From: Melampsora larici-populina 98AG31
Taxonomy: Eukaryota; Basidiomycota; Pucciniomycetes; Pucciniales; Melampsoraceae
Assembly: GCF_000204055.1 (NCBI RefSeq)
Contig: NW_006768782.1
Coordinates: 1,003,813 to 1,067,812, forward strand
Reading direction: 5' to 3'
Length of the DNA stretch: 64,000 nt
Positions 31,501 to 42,751 of the stretch are shown piece after piece (the stretch's first letter is position 1; every line of letters begins with the position of its first letter). Under the pieces are notes generated by a model that was given only the letters and a program-made list of their open reading frames with translations, searched no databases and was not told where the DNA came from. Position numbers and translations under genes: made by a program.

Positions 31501-32792
31501 ACCTCAAGTATGCGATTGCTCGACTAGATAACACAGATGCACCTGTACATAATGCACTCTTAACCCTCTATGCAACTCAACCTGAAGCGGATGAGTCAGC
31601 TTTACTTCGATTCCTAGCATCGACTCCGGATAATCCGTTAACGGGAAAACCTTACTACGATCTTGATTACGCTTTAAGGGTTTGTAAGAATCATGGAAAA
31701 TTGCAATCTTGTGGTTTGATTTACGGCAAGATGGGATTATATGAAAGTAGTGTTGATTTAGCATTACAAACAGGTGATCTAGAATTAGCCAAGCTTAATG
31801 CAGATAAACCAGATGATGATCAATTATTGAGAAAGAAACTTTGGTTGAAGATTGCCAAATATGTAGTACATCATAAACAAGATATAAAGACAGCCATGAA
31901 TTTCTTAGAATCCACAGATTTATTGAAAATTGAAGATATCTTACCATTCTTTCCAGATTTCGTAGTGATTGACGATTTTAAAGAAGATATTTGTGATGCC
32001 CTTGATCATTATTCAATACATATACAAAAGTTAAAACAAGAAATGAATGAATCAAGTAAATCAGCTGAATTGATTAAGACTGATTTAGAAAAACTTTCAA
32101 ATCGATTTGTGATTATTAATCAATCTGACCATTGTCAAAGTTGTGACGAAAAATTAGTTACTAGAGCGTTTTATATTTTCCCGTGTCAACATTCATTTCA
32201 TGCTGATTGTTTAATTAAAGAAGTTACTCAACATATGTCACCACATCAATTAAGAAGGATGTTAACTCTACAGACTAAATTATCACAATCTAATTCTCAA
32301 AATCAAAATCAAAAAGGAACCATGAATTCAGAAGTATCGAATTTATTATCAGATAGTAAGAAATTAGCAATGGCAAGTGTTCAAGGATTAGATCAAGTTA
32401 GAAGATTAATCATACCTGATGCATTAGTGGGAGTGATTGGAGGTAGTGTAGGAGCAAGTGTAGGGGCTTTAGGTGGGGTTTTACCACTTGCAAAACTCAA
32501 TAAATTGAGATTGAACAATCCAATCGAATCGAAAAGTTCATCATCTTCTTCATTAGAGAATCTAAATAATAATAATAAGACTAAAAATCAAAGTAATAAA
32601 CTTATGAATAAAAAAATCGAAAATCAACAACAACAACAACAAAATAAGATCAAAATTGGTGAAAAAAGAAATGAATTAGATAAATGTAAAGATGAATTAG
32701 ATGAATTACTAGCTTCTAAATGTGTTTTATGTGATTTAGCTTTAAAAAGTTTAAATAAACCGTTTTTAAATGAAGGTGAATTTGAAATTTGA
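28577..32792 (+). CDS. VPS18: VPS18/PEP3, HOPS-CORVET core subunit (7 exons, about 1254 aa)
   Basis: Exons 28577-28756, 28825-28883, 28987-29858, 29927-30570, 30642-30839, 30910-31083 and 31155-32792 join with GT-AG borders and a total divisible by three. Vps18 is a shared core subunit of the HOPS and CORVET tethers that bring late endosomes and vacuoles together for fusion. The N-terminal half is the Pep3/Vps18 beta-propeller (FSLDDPLQVLLC; ISWLTGAGIYHG). Clathrin-type helical repeats follow, with the family hallmark DLDYALRVC, KLWLKIAKYVV and PFFPDFVVIDDFKE (about residues 878-990). The C-terminal RING starts CQSCDEK at about 1036 and CQHSFHADC, but its last Cys pair (CVLCD) comes only at about 1232, after a low-complexity Asn/Gln-rich insert. 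Start chosen at the first ATG that gives an open exon 1. VPS11 was considered and rejected on these motifs. Confidence 0.93.
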
Positions 32793-33832
32793 TAGATGAT
32801 GAACATTATAAATTATTAACATTTTTTAGTTTGTTTTTTCTGAAGGAGATCTTTGAGAGTTTTTGATTGATTGGTGGGATTTGTAATATAGAAAATATAA
32901 TGTTTTTGTATGAAAAAAGATATTTCAAATTTAAAGATCGTGTGTTTGACTTACAAGGAAAAATGATTCATGTGAGGTTGAAGATTTTGTCATCAATGTT
33001 CCAATGCTGTCTTGTCTCCTCTACATATGTTTAGTTTGTGTGTCTGATTTATTTTCAAGAGGTATGAACAAGTGACCACCTTTCTCACAGGGGCACAGAT
33101 TGATACTATTACATCAATGTTTCATAACAATGTTTTCAAGGTCTTCTAAACCAATTATTATGTAGATCCATTGATTGGAGATTGCGGAACAAAGTCTGGA
33201 CCCTGATCTGGCCTGATATTTCCCTTCTGAGGTAGGGTAAGATGCTAAATTGTAAACAGTGGGTTCTATTGTCCATGCAGTATGTACTGCCAATAAAAAT
33301 GAAAATTTAGCTCATGTGGCCAGATAATTATTTATTGGTAGCTCATGGATACTGATTTCTGGACTTCAAGAGGTAATTCTTTTGGAAATGGGGTGGAAAG
33401 AAATAATAAGGAGTAAGAAAAAGTCATTCATTTGATTGACATTTTCAACTTTGTTTTGAAACAAATTATCTCATTTGTTGTTAGGTGGGTATCAACAGGT
33501 GAAAATCCTGAATGGGGCTTTCACAGGTCTTCACACATAAGAGTGTTTCAATTATGTATAAAGATATACACTTTGTTATCATACCCCTTTTTGCTTTGAG
33601 CCACCCTGATGTTACCTTTACTTTGCAACAACAGATTCAAATGCCTCAGATTGGATATGGGCTGGTGGACCAGGAAGTGGAGCGGGTATGTGCTTTCCTT
33701 GTGCCTTGGTCATTGCTTGCTATGTATAAACCCCGGCACAATGGGACTTAGTTAAGTTTGTGCTTTGCCTAACTCCTCAATGAGTAACTTGATCTTTTCA
33801 AAGATTTGATATCCGTCTAATACTAATTTTTG
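32793..33832. other. Intergenic downstream of VPS18
   Basis: AT-rich 3' flank. No gene is supported; short frames such as 33512-33751 lack recognisable features. Confidence 0.4.
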
Positions 33833-34098
33833 TACAGCAGTTTCAAGAATAAATGTTGCCTGCTTGTTTCTATTTTTTTGTTTTTCAAGGTTATACTAAA
33901 GCTTATCCGCCATAAGAGCTGTAGTCAACTTATTCAAGGGTGCAAAGATTGTGAAAGATCACAATCTTGCTTATCATTCACGAGCTTCCCATTGACTACA
34001 GCTGCTCTATGTAGAATCCAGGTCAATAATTTTTAGTTCAACCTTACAAAAATAGAAAAACAAAAAAACAGGTGAAATTTATTCTTGAAACTGCTGTA
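33833..34098. mobile_element. Foldback MITE with TA ends, copy 1 (266 bp)
   Basis: TA-CAGCAGTTTCAAGAATAAA at the left and the inverse TTTATTCTTGAAACTGCTG-TA at the right. A second internal pair of inverted words (AGAGCTGTAGTCAACTT / ATTGACTACAGCTGCTCT) makes a nested hairpin. TA at both edges fits Tc1/mariner-type insertion. Confidence 0.75.
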
Positions 34099-34307
34099 AC
34101 GTATTGCATTCAATAGCAGACTTTGACATGGTGAAAAGTCAGTTGGGGGTAGAGCTCATGGCATACTAGTAGATGCTGATATGTTAGTGAGGTACATTTT
34201 AAGCAATTGTATGAAGTTTGGCTTAAAGTCTTTAGCCATCTTACGAATTATGTGGATTGGGAATGAAGATTTTTCAAGATGTTAATCTGAGTTCATCAAA
34301 TATTATA

Positions 34308-34620
34308 CAGCTGTTTTGAGAAAAAATGTCATCCTCCTTGTTTTTTTTTATTTTGAGGTTGCACTAAGAATCAATTACTGATGTAGACTCTACATACAAG
34401 CAGCTGTAGTCAATGATGTGCTAAATGTTAAAGCCTCACGTCAAGCCTTGAAAAAGCTCCAAAGGCTGTGAATTGTGGATACAAAGGAAGCAACAATTGT
34501 GATATTTTGCCTTTGCACCCTTGAAAAAGTCAATTACAGCTCTTATGTAGAGTCTACATTGTGATTTTTAGTGCAACTTTAAAATGAAAAAAAGGATGGT
34601 GTTTTTTCTTGAAACAGCTG
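34308..34620. mobile_element. Related foldback MITE, copy 2 (313 bp)
   Basis: Starts CAGCTGTTTTGAGAAAAAA and ends TTTTTTCTTGAAACAGCTG. Internal inverted words (AGACTCTACATACAAGCAGC and CTTATGTAGAGTCTACA) mirror the nested hairpin of copy 1. Clearly the same family, diverged; no intact TA at the right edge. Confidence 0.7.
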
Positions 34621-35323
34621 GATCAATCAAATCAAGATCATCACTTTTATCAGCTTGTGTGCAGTCTTCAGATGTAACTCCCATTTCACCTGTGATTTGA
34701 ACTCAATATTCAGTTGATTGATCAAGGGGTTTTGTGAGGATAAAGGCTAAGCCAAACATCTAGGTCTTAACATCAATTCCAGACTCCACAGATCAGCACT
34801 GTGATCAAGAATACATGTGATCATGTTTCCAAGTTGATCATTTGGGCAAGACCTTTTCACTTTGCTACCAAGTTGAGCTTGATATGTACCACTCATCAAA
34901 TCCACTCCAGATGTGTGCAATTCTGATTTCCTTCAAGTGACTGGGAGTCTATGTGTCCAATTGTCTCAAAATGAGAACATATTGAATCTCCACCAAGGCA
35001 CTGAACTGATATTATAGTAGAAAATTATACAGAAAAGCAAAGCATTACCTAGTTTACATAATAGATCATGCATAATTTCTGGAAGTAGTGACTCAAACGG
35101 TAAACCTGTTTTGATTCTCTTTTGACTCTTTTGAAGTGAGATCACATGATAACAGTCTGCAAAATGTCTAACCCAGATCCCTGAGTCTCAGCATCAAAGA
35201 TACCCATACCATAGTTTAGGTTATGCAGTTGCTTTTGTTACTATGCAGCTACCAACATTCATTCTGTATGATATATTTGGCATTGACAAGAAACCAGGAG
35301 CAAATAAAGGAGTTAAAAAGGGG
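34621..35323. other. Intergenic
   Basis: No gene, repeat or regulatory site recognised. Confidence 0.4.
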
Positions 35324-35454
35324 ATGTACAAGCAGACGCAAAAAGTTTACGTCACCCCCTGGGCCCGACCAGTTCACTAACCCGAGAGGTGTACTGCAGA
35401 ATCAAGCTGGTCGGGGCCCGGGGTGACGTAAACTTTTTGCGTCTGCTTGTACAT
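35324..35454. repeat. Near-perfect hairpin element (131 bp, arms about 48 bp)
   Basis: Left arm starts ATGTACAAGCAGACGCAAAA; right arm is its inverse, ending TTTTGCGTCTGCTTGTACAT. The arms differ only in the C/G-rich inner part (one substitution and one indel). Loop about 34 bases. High GC compared with its surroundings. Confidence 0.85.
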
Positions 35455-36602
35455 GGCAAAGCTAGGTATTTTGAGTCTTAATACACATTGACAAAGACTT
35501 GAAAAGCTGAATTAATAAATATTCTAGGGTCTTGCTTCTTGAGGAAATTTGTACATAAGTTATGTTCCTGCCTGAATTAAGATGCTATTGTGTTTGGATA
35601 ACCTATTCAGTGATTCATTGAACATGATTTTATGTTTCAATGGGATTGAAAGCTTTTTAAAGCTTTAGAAAGGTGTGAGATAGTGCAATATGGATTGAAT
35701 GTATTCATTAGGTCTCCCAGGTGCGCCTAAACATCTCGGAAACAAGGTGGGCGTGCCCAAAGGCCTGTATGCCTCATAGTGAGAAAGTGGGGCTTTCCAC
35801 GTGGTTATTTTCTTATAAAATCCATTTCAAGTTGTTTTATGAATCAACTTCAATTAACAATAGACCTTCAAACAATCCATCTTCCACCTCATCAGCAACA
35901 AATATGTATTTAAGGTTGGTTAAAATGCATTTCCTGGATTTTTTCACATTTTTTTCATGTTTTTTTTTCATTTTTGCGCGGTGAAAGGCCGCGCCTAACG
36001 CGCCAGTGGCGCCTAGACACGCCCTTTTTCACAAAACATGCCAGGGTGTGCCTTTTTTTTAAGGCTGCGCCCCCATCCTGGAAATAGTTAAGTCACATGT
36101 GATATGTCATGTAACTTTTTCCAGTTTGACAAAATTGTACCAAAAATTGACTACATATACCTCCATAGCTACTCAGGCAATACTTGGAAAGCCATTCAAC
36201 AATAAATGAATGGTTGTTACATGAAGTTTAGTTAATGCAATTACACCAAAACTACAAGTCAGTGTATGTAGTCAATTCTTGGAATGCTTTTGCAAACTGA
36301 GAAAAATTACAGAAGGTATTACAACATATGAGCTACTCATTCAGATGAGCCAATAGCTGAGCGGCTCTGTATCTACATGATGGCTCCAAATTTTCCCATC
36401 CTGTTGCACATATGTATTGCAAGTACTATGGCTCAGGTTTGTGGTGTTTTGTCTTTTCATGACAAACTACAATCTCAATATTTTCCCATTCTCACTTGGG
36501 GATACTGTAAAATGTTTACAGTATTTCTTTCCTATTTACTTCTAGTTGGTCTCCTCAAGTATTCTTTCCAGTATCCTTATGCGAGCTGTAATATTTTTTG
36601 GG
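35455..36602. other. Intergenic with GC-rich patches
   Basis: No gene. Two GC-rich blocks around 35720-35800 and 35980-36080 carry GTGCGCCTAAAC, GGCGCCTAGACACGCCC and GGCCGCGCCTAACGCGCC, possibly the ends of a diverged GC-rich MITE; pairing is imperfect and no target duplication was seen. Confidence 0.35.
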
Positions 36603-36892
36603 TCTCAATTAGGACCCTGGTATGCTCCTATAAGGGGTAGTCACACAGAATTGTGACTTTCGAGCTCCTGCAGAGATACTCCACATGGGATTATAGAGAT
36701 CTGCCAGTTTCTGCCTTTGCTTTATTGCCACAGATTGCCACTCTTTCTATTGTTTAGGATAAAACCTGTCCTAGAGCTATGGGTGAAGCCAGGGAAAGAC
36801 TTAGTGGTTTGGCAGGGGCTCATCTCCGCGGAGCTCAAAAGTCACAATTCTGTGACTACCCTTATAGAAGCATACCGGGGTCCTTCTCAATT
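36603..36892. mobile_element. hAT-type MITE with 8-bp target duplication
   Basis: Element 36611-36884 (274 bp) with inverted ends AGGACCCTGGTATGC and GCATACCGGGGTCCT; inversion continues through a long arm with GTCACA-GAATTGTGACTTT. The flanks 36603-36610 and 36885-36892 are both TCTCAATT. An 8-bp duplication is the hallmark of hAT transposases. No coding capacity. Confidence 0.9.
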
Positions 36893-37488
36893 GCCTCTGA
36901 CCAAGACAACACGATTTGTAGCATATCTTGAAGGCAATCCACACTAAGAGATGACTTCTTATTGCTTATTTGGTTAATCCAAAGTCAAATTTTGAAAATG
37001 GTTATCTCAAGACTTTGAACTCTGAGACTGTTAGTTTTCAAAAGTCTACAAATCTCATGGAAGTGTTGAGGGTTTAAGTTGTCTCATGCAACAGGTATTG
37101 CTCAAGCCCACATCCTTCCAAAGATACATTGGGCTCCTTGATCTTACCAAATCCAAGAGGGAGGTTCAAACAAGGAACAATGAAGAAGATTCAAAGTATC
37201 TGGATGATCAGAACTTTCAAAAGGAATTTGAGTATAGTCATACATAGCTACATAGCCTAAAAGACCTTTACATTTTTCACCTCAAGAGTGACACCAAGGA
37301 GCAAACATATCTTGACCTCCACAGCAGACACAAGTGCAAGACAATTAGAGACAGCACAACATGAGGCTTATGTGACGGTATTGCCTCCCATTTTTTATCT
37401 TGACGTGACTCTAGTCTACATGAACCTAGAACATAATAACAAACCAGTCAATTTTGAAATGATCTCCATGATGTTACTGTTTATTGAC
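36893..37488. other. Intergenic
   Basis: 3' flank of the minus-strand gene that ends at 37489. No further feature recognised. Confidence 0.4.
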
Positions 37489-38538
37489 TTACTTGCCAGC
37501 CATGCTTGCCAATCCACTCAATCCTCCGCTATTGCCACCTCCAATCATCTGGTTCATCTTTTGTTTCATAACGAGCTACAAACATTTACATAAATTATAA
37601 ATCAAAGATACATCAATCAACAAATTCCAAAATTCAACTCACCTTCATGATCATATTACCTGCCGAATTCACAGCATCTTGTTTTCCACCACTCGAGGCA
37701 CCACCTACTCAAACAAACCTCGGCTCAGATCATTGACTTTCAATTGTTTGATATAAATTAATAAAGTAACCTTACCACTCTTATCAAACAATTTCGCGGC
37801 TTGTGCCATAGCAAGCCCAATAAGTTTACTCTGACCACCACCACTAGCGGCTCCCCCTGTATTGCCACCTGAACTTCCACCACCACTTGTGAATTGTTTA
37901 AAAGCTTGAAGTGCAGCAGCTGCACCCATCGATTTAGCATCTAGTGAATTACCTTGACCTTGGTTATACGCTCGATCATGAGCTTCTGTTGCACTTGATT
38001 CATCAATCTCATCATCGTTCTTGTCTCGATTCTTGAGGAAAGACATTGCGTTCGCGAAGAGTGCTTATGTATTGCAAAAGAAACTCGTTAGTTTGATATG
38101 ATCAAGTCGAAGATAATATATCGTATGAGATTCACTGACACGCATCGGCTGAATCACCTGCTTCCGCATTAGCATGATGAGCAGCTTGTTGGAAATCAGG
38201 AATACCTAGAATTCAAATCAAAATGAACGCGTTCAAAGTCAATGATCATGATATCCAAATAAAAAGGTACGAGATAGTAACACACCATCACCATCGGCAT
38301 CGATCATTTGACCACCACTTGGTTGATTGAGATGAGATCCACCAGTAACACCATGTCCGTTACTTTCTCCACCTTGTGAGTGAGAAGATTGGTTGTTGCT
38401 ATCTGAATATTGCTTAAAAGCTTTGGTACCCTATTAAAATGAAGAAAACTCAGCAATCGATCGAAAAAGAAAGGATAAGACAATAGGTAAGAATCAATTG
38501 ATTTGAGTGAGACTGACTAAATTGATGAGGTTATCCAT
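37489..38538 (-). CDS. DUF7721/beta-flanking-type protein (6 exons, 222 aa)
   Basis: Exons, 5' to 3' on the minus strand: 38538-38518, 38430-38286, 38205-38140, 38063-37776, 37704-37643 and 37575-37489. All borders are GT-AG (two donors GTCAGT) and the sum is 669 bases. The product begins MDNLINL, then has a Gln/Ser/Gly-rich part, IPDFQQAAHHANAEAGDSAD, an alanine-rich helix region with AMSFLKNRDKNDDEIDES, the block SMGAAAALQAFKQFTSGG and KLIGLAMAQAAKLFDKSG, and a Met/Gly-rich tail. This resembles the small fungal 'beta-flanking' (DUF7721) proteins, whose function is unknown. No signal peptide or membrane segment. The exon model is strong; the family name is from memory of its motif pattern. 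Confidence 0.75.
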
Positions 38539-39183
38539 GTTGTTATAAGTTAGAACAATAAAAAGGGATGTATAGTATTCAGGTTATAAGTATTTCGATT
38601 ACAGAAAGACCAAATGTTCAAATCAAATCAAATGAGAATGAGACTGAGAATGATATGATATGATATGATATGATAAGTTGATGGATGGTAAAGAGGGGAA
38701 GAACAAGGAAAGATATGGAGAAATCATCAAAATCAAGAAAATGTATCTTTCTAAATGACGTCACACTCACCATCTGTATCTAATTCAACCTGTATTGTGC
38801 TGTGCTTGAGCCTTCAATGGAAATATCCCGCTCATCTGAGTTTTTCGGACAAACACTTCAAATAAGCTTTTTACAAAAGAAATGTGATCATCCAAATCGG
38901 AAGCTTATTTCTTCAGACACTTCAATTCTACAAAAATACTTGCTCTCATGAACACAACATACGTAGCAAGATGTTAGAGTTTGGTGATGATCCAGAGGCC
39001 GACTTAGGAGGGAGCTGGATGGAGCCTAGAAGATAGAAAAGGATGTGTTGATTTGTATTTTATTGCGGTATACCAAGACAAGGCTAAGCCAAGTATTGCA
39101 AAACTATACTCAAGCCAAGAATAATATAAAATAATCAACTTCATACACTCTCTTGAAGAGGTGCATCTGATCTCAAAAAGCTT
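38539..39183. other. Upstream region of the DUF7721-type gene
   Basis: Contains a short TGATA-type microsatellite (about 38653-38675) and the palindrome TGACGTCA at 38756-38763. Nothing else recognised. Confidence 0.45.
38756..38763. promoter_or_regulatory. ATF/CREB-type palindrome TGACGTCA
   Basis: Perfect bZIP (ATF/CRE) site about 220 bp upstream of the ATG at 38538. Could be a real promoter element of the minus-strand gene; a chance 8-mer is possible. Confidence 0.35.
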
Positions 39184-39296
39184 CACAGTGCCCGTGTGGG
39201 CTGCCCCAGACATCGGGGGCTCCAACAAGTACAAAGGGTTGCCTTTGTACTCTTGAGGGCCCCCGATGTCTAGGGCGGCCTCCAGGGGCACAGTGC
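39184..39296. mobile_element. Tiny GC-rich foldback element with 8-bp direct repeats
   Basis: The flanks CACAGTGC at 39184-39191 and 39289-39296 are identical. Between them 97 bp fold back: CCAGACATCGGGGGC with GCCCCCGATGTCTAG, and AGTACAAAGG with CCTTTGTACT near the loop. The size suggests an internally deleted hAT-type MITE. Confidence 0.72.
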
Positions 39297-39904
39297 TTGT
39301 TGCAAGTTTTGGCTGAGGATTTGTTCAACATTTACATATCAGAAGATTTGTGCAAGCTTTTCAGGATGAACTAGAATTGATCTTCTAGATCTCAAACTTT
39401 CATTGTATCAACAAGATCTTAGAATCACAGATCCATGCATGTCCCACAATACTCCGAGAAATAATCAAGATACAGGAATCAGAGTTCAGGAGGAGGCTCA
39501 TCAAGTTCAGGTGAATTTAGTTGAGTTATAAAAAACAAATATGGAACATGAAACTTACAAAAGCTAATTAGTACATATAGAAAAATTCAAATGACAAAGA
39601 CAAGAAAAGATTTTAGGTGAATTCCAAAGGCAAATTATCTAGGGTAATGCATTGCTTGATAAATCATAAGCCCCTAAAGGGGTGACCAACAAACAACAAA
39701 ACACAAAATTATTGAACAAACAGTGTATTAGGAGTCCAAATTTATCCACATTACCAGGAACCATGGTTCCTCAACCATCATGATGGAGGTTTAGACAAAC
39801 CAACTTACCAAAAACATGTAAATCACATTAGCTCACTCATGGTCTCAATACAAATGAGCAAGGGAGTGTTCACTTGAGCAATTTCTGGTGAGAAATCACA
39901 TTCT
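39297..39904. other. Intergenic
   Basis: AT-rich, no gene recognised. Left flank of the Gypsy-2 LTR. Confidence 0.4.
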
Positions 39905-40198
39905 TGTCATGAACCTTTCACAGTGTTAGAAGTTTGTATTAAAACGTCCAAGAAGATAGGGCTAATATTTTATAATAGCTAGTTAACAAACATGACGTAT
40001 GTATAAGATTTATAATCAGGAACAAGGAACGTGAATAGCTGTGATCTTATTTGATTTCAATGTTGTCATTTCTCATATATATACTCTGTTGTTTTCTAGA
40101 ACTTTGTTGCTCTCTTTTCTTATCGGAATAATCATTTATCTTATCTTCCTCTTTGTTTTTGACGTCTCCGTTCTGAGACCAGAAACCGTGATCCCTAA
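39905..40198 (+). repeat. Gypsy-2 5' LTR (shared part)
   Basis: Starts TGTCATGAACC. About 98% identical to 46565-46858. The full LTR may run to about 40272 (TTACA). Confidence 0.85.
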
Positions 40199-40460
40199 AG
40201 AATTGCTTCGCGCCTCACCAAAAGATTACTCCAACCCGAGTATCTAAGTTACGTACATCCCAGAGCATTACACTTTTATTCCGATCTTCTTTCTTTGAAC
40301 GCTACTTTTTGAAAAACGTTATCAATAAATTTGTTTTCTTCAGATCATTTAGATCACCTTTTTAATAAAATAATAATTTTTTCATTCCTTCTTTTAAGAA
40401 AAACTACATTTCTTTCGACTCTTCAATTTTCTTTTCATCGTGTGTTTTATTTTTTAGTTT

Positions 40461-40972
40461 ATGTTACACATTTCTCAACATCTTTCATTTTCACAAGCTT
40501 TTAGATATCAATATATTCATCCAGTGCAGATTTTGACAGAAGATTTATTAAATTCCTTTACTAACTTACCTTTTTTTCAAATACCAATTGAAGATCCCTG
40601 TCAACTATTAGCAACTTTTCGACAGTTACCTTATTTCGAAACCCCAGAAGAGAATCCATTTTTGGATTCAACTCTGATCACTCCGATTATGTCACAGTTG
40701 CTTTTCCAACGATCGTGGGAGTATTACTTTGATCTAGAAGTATACGAACATTTGTATTTGGATTGACGCCTTCGTTACCCAGACCCAGTTCTCACACCTC
40801 CGACTTCACTCTCAGATTCAGTATCAGATCTAGAGACGGACTCATCAATCTCGCAAGAATGAATCCCTGGAGAGAAGGACAAGAAAGCCCAACAGTTTCT
40901 TCGATTTTTGGAAGAGATCAGCCTCCACACCAAGGTACTAGCAGTGAGCTCTTGGATCCTCATGCTATCAGA
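40461..40972 (+). pseudogene. Small upstream ORF of Gypsy-2
   Basis: ATG 40461 opens 101 codons (acidic, Phe/Leu-rich, MLHISQHLSFSQAFRYQYI) ending at TGA 40764. The same phase continues past TGA at 40764 and 40860 with SLSDSVSDLETDSSISQE and FLRFLEEISL before a TAG. Could be an N-terminal Gag extension or a separate leader ORF; no family recognised. Confidence 0.4.
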
Positions 40973-41047
40973 ATAGACTCCCCTCTGAATCATCGCAACA
41001 CCCGTCTTCCTCATGCTTAGTCCCCCGTTTCACGATTAGCTCAAGGA

Positions 41048-42751
41048 ATGAGTAATTTGGATTTTGCAACTAACAGAAGAAATTTGAACCAATCAGGACA
41101 ACAGGTACCCCACGGCCCACACCCTCCTCCTACGGGCAAACCAAGTTGGCGAGTCCTCGCACAGAGGTATCAACAACAGTGGGGTCTTGAAGCAAACATT
41201 TCGGGATTTATTCCACCTGGTCCAGTTTGGCCGAACGGACCACCACCTGATCTTCAACCTCCTCCTCCACGTTACTCAATGCCGCAAGTCCCTTGTTTTA
41301 CAGATCTGCCTCCGCATTTTGTGCCACAAACCGTACCTCAGTTTGCGCAGAATCAACCTCATTTTGCTCAAAATGCCCCACCCCCTCCGTTCGCGACTCC
41401 ACAGTTCCCTCAGAATCAGGAGCCTCCTTTTCAACCGCAGATGCATCATCAGCCGCCTCCTTTCCACTTTGCGCAGGCAGCCAACCCTCAGATGAGTCAG
41501 CAAGCACCATCTCAGTTCCATTTCTCTCAAAACGGGTCAAACTTTGCCGCTCCCCCACATATGCATCACCAGCCTCCACCACAACCAGAATTTGGACAGT
41601 ATCAACATCAACCGCAAGCTGGTCAACAACAGCGATTGACGCCTACGGCAAGACCCACTTCTAGAGCACCAACGGTAGAGATGGTGACGGACTCCAGAGC
41701 TCCCAAGATTCAAGAGAATCTTTGTTATTATGGTGATGCGAAAGGTTTGCAAAGATTTTTGGTGGAAATTCATGACGAATTAGATCAAATTGTATGGAAG
41801 GATGACAAATCGAAGATCAATTGGATTGCTAGGCATTTTAATTCAACTTCATCAAATTCTTCAAGTACTCAGATCTGGTTCATGGGTTTACTACAGAGGA
41901 ATGCTTTTTGTCAAGGTTACTTGAATCCATACGGCAATTTGAAGGCTTTGAGTTACGACATTCCCAAATTACTGAATCTGGACAACTTTTCAGACGAGCT
42001 GATCTACAAGTTTGGAGACAAACATGCAGACAAAACTTGTCGAGAATAACTAGAAGCGTGTAAACAAGGTAAGATGTCTATCATTGACTATAATTTGAAA
42101 TTTGAAATGTTGTCTCTTCACGTCAAGAAAACCCCTGAAGACAAAATCTTATTATACGTTGAAGTCCTTCACCCAAGTATTCAGATGGAAGCAGCAAGAG
42201 TGGCAGGTTGGGTTAACAAAACTGATTTGACACGCAAGCAGGCGATGGCAGTGGAAGCGGCTGACATCCTGGATCTGAGATCAAAGGTAGCTCACATGCA
42301 TCCGCATTTGAAGGTTCCTGGTGAAGTGTATCGGCACCCCAATCATCACCCCTTGTCAAAACCGATTCATCATCAACTTCAACACCAAGCTTTGAATAGT
42401 TGCAACAACAATGGACCGATCCCTATGGACATTGTCGTCAACAAATTATCTCTTCAGCAAGACGGTTCCAATCCTTTTCCCGCTATTCGTCGTATTTGCA
42501 ACTCCCAACGTCTATGTTACGACTGTTTGAAGGTTTACGACGACAAACACAAGAGGTTGAGAGGCGTGCATGGTAGGAGATCTTGTCCTAACCCACCAGC
42601 ACGAATGGAAGATAAGTTGAAACTTTTACGATCATCTGTCAACTTGTCTTTGAATTCCGCTCCAGGTCAACCTACCCAGATTTCAGCAATGGATTTAGAA
42701 GATGCAGAATATGCCGCCTACACCTCCTTGCCGACAGCAACTATTGATTAA
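41048..42751 (+). pseudogene. Gypsy-2 gag
   Basis: ATG 41048. Residues 1-215 are a Pro/Gln/His-rich tract with repeated QPPP-HFAQ motifs. The capsid-like region follows (AKGLQRFLVEIHDELDQIVW; INWIARHFNS; IWFMGLLQRNAF) and, after an in-frame TAA at 42047-42049, continues (MSIIDYNLKFEMLSLHVKK). A Cys/His-rich end has CYDCLKVYDDKHK ... GRRSCPN, resembling a nucleic-acid-binding knuckle. Gag ends at TAA 42749-42751 in the same phase as the protease, so Pol could be reached by read-through in an intact relative. Confidence 0.82.

Noticed and set aside
28577..32792. VPS11 (PEP5) as the identity of the propeller-CLH-RING gene
   Set aside because: The blocks ISWLTGAGIYHG, DLDYALRVC and PFFPDFVVIDDFKE are the Vps18/Pep3 pattern, and the RING follows directly after a short coiled coil as in Vps18.
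40041..40247. A hydrophobic 68-codon frame in the Gypsy-2 LTR (repeated at 46701) as a membrane protein gene
   Set aside because: It lies in the LTR in both copies, differs at its end and arises from T-rich regulatory sequence.
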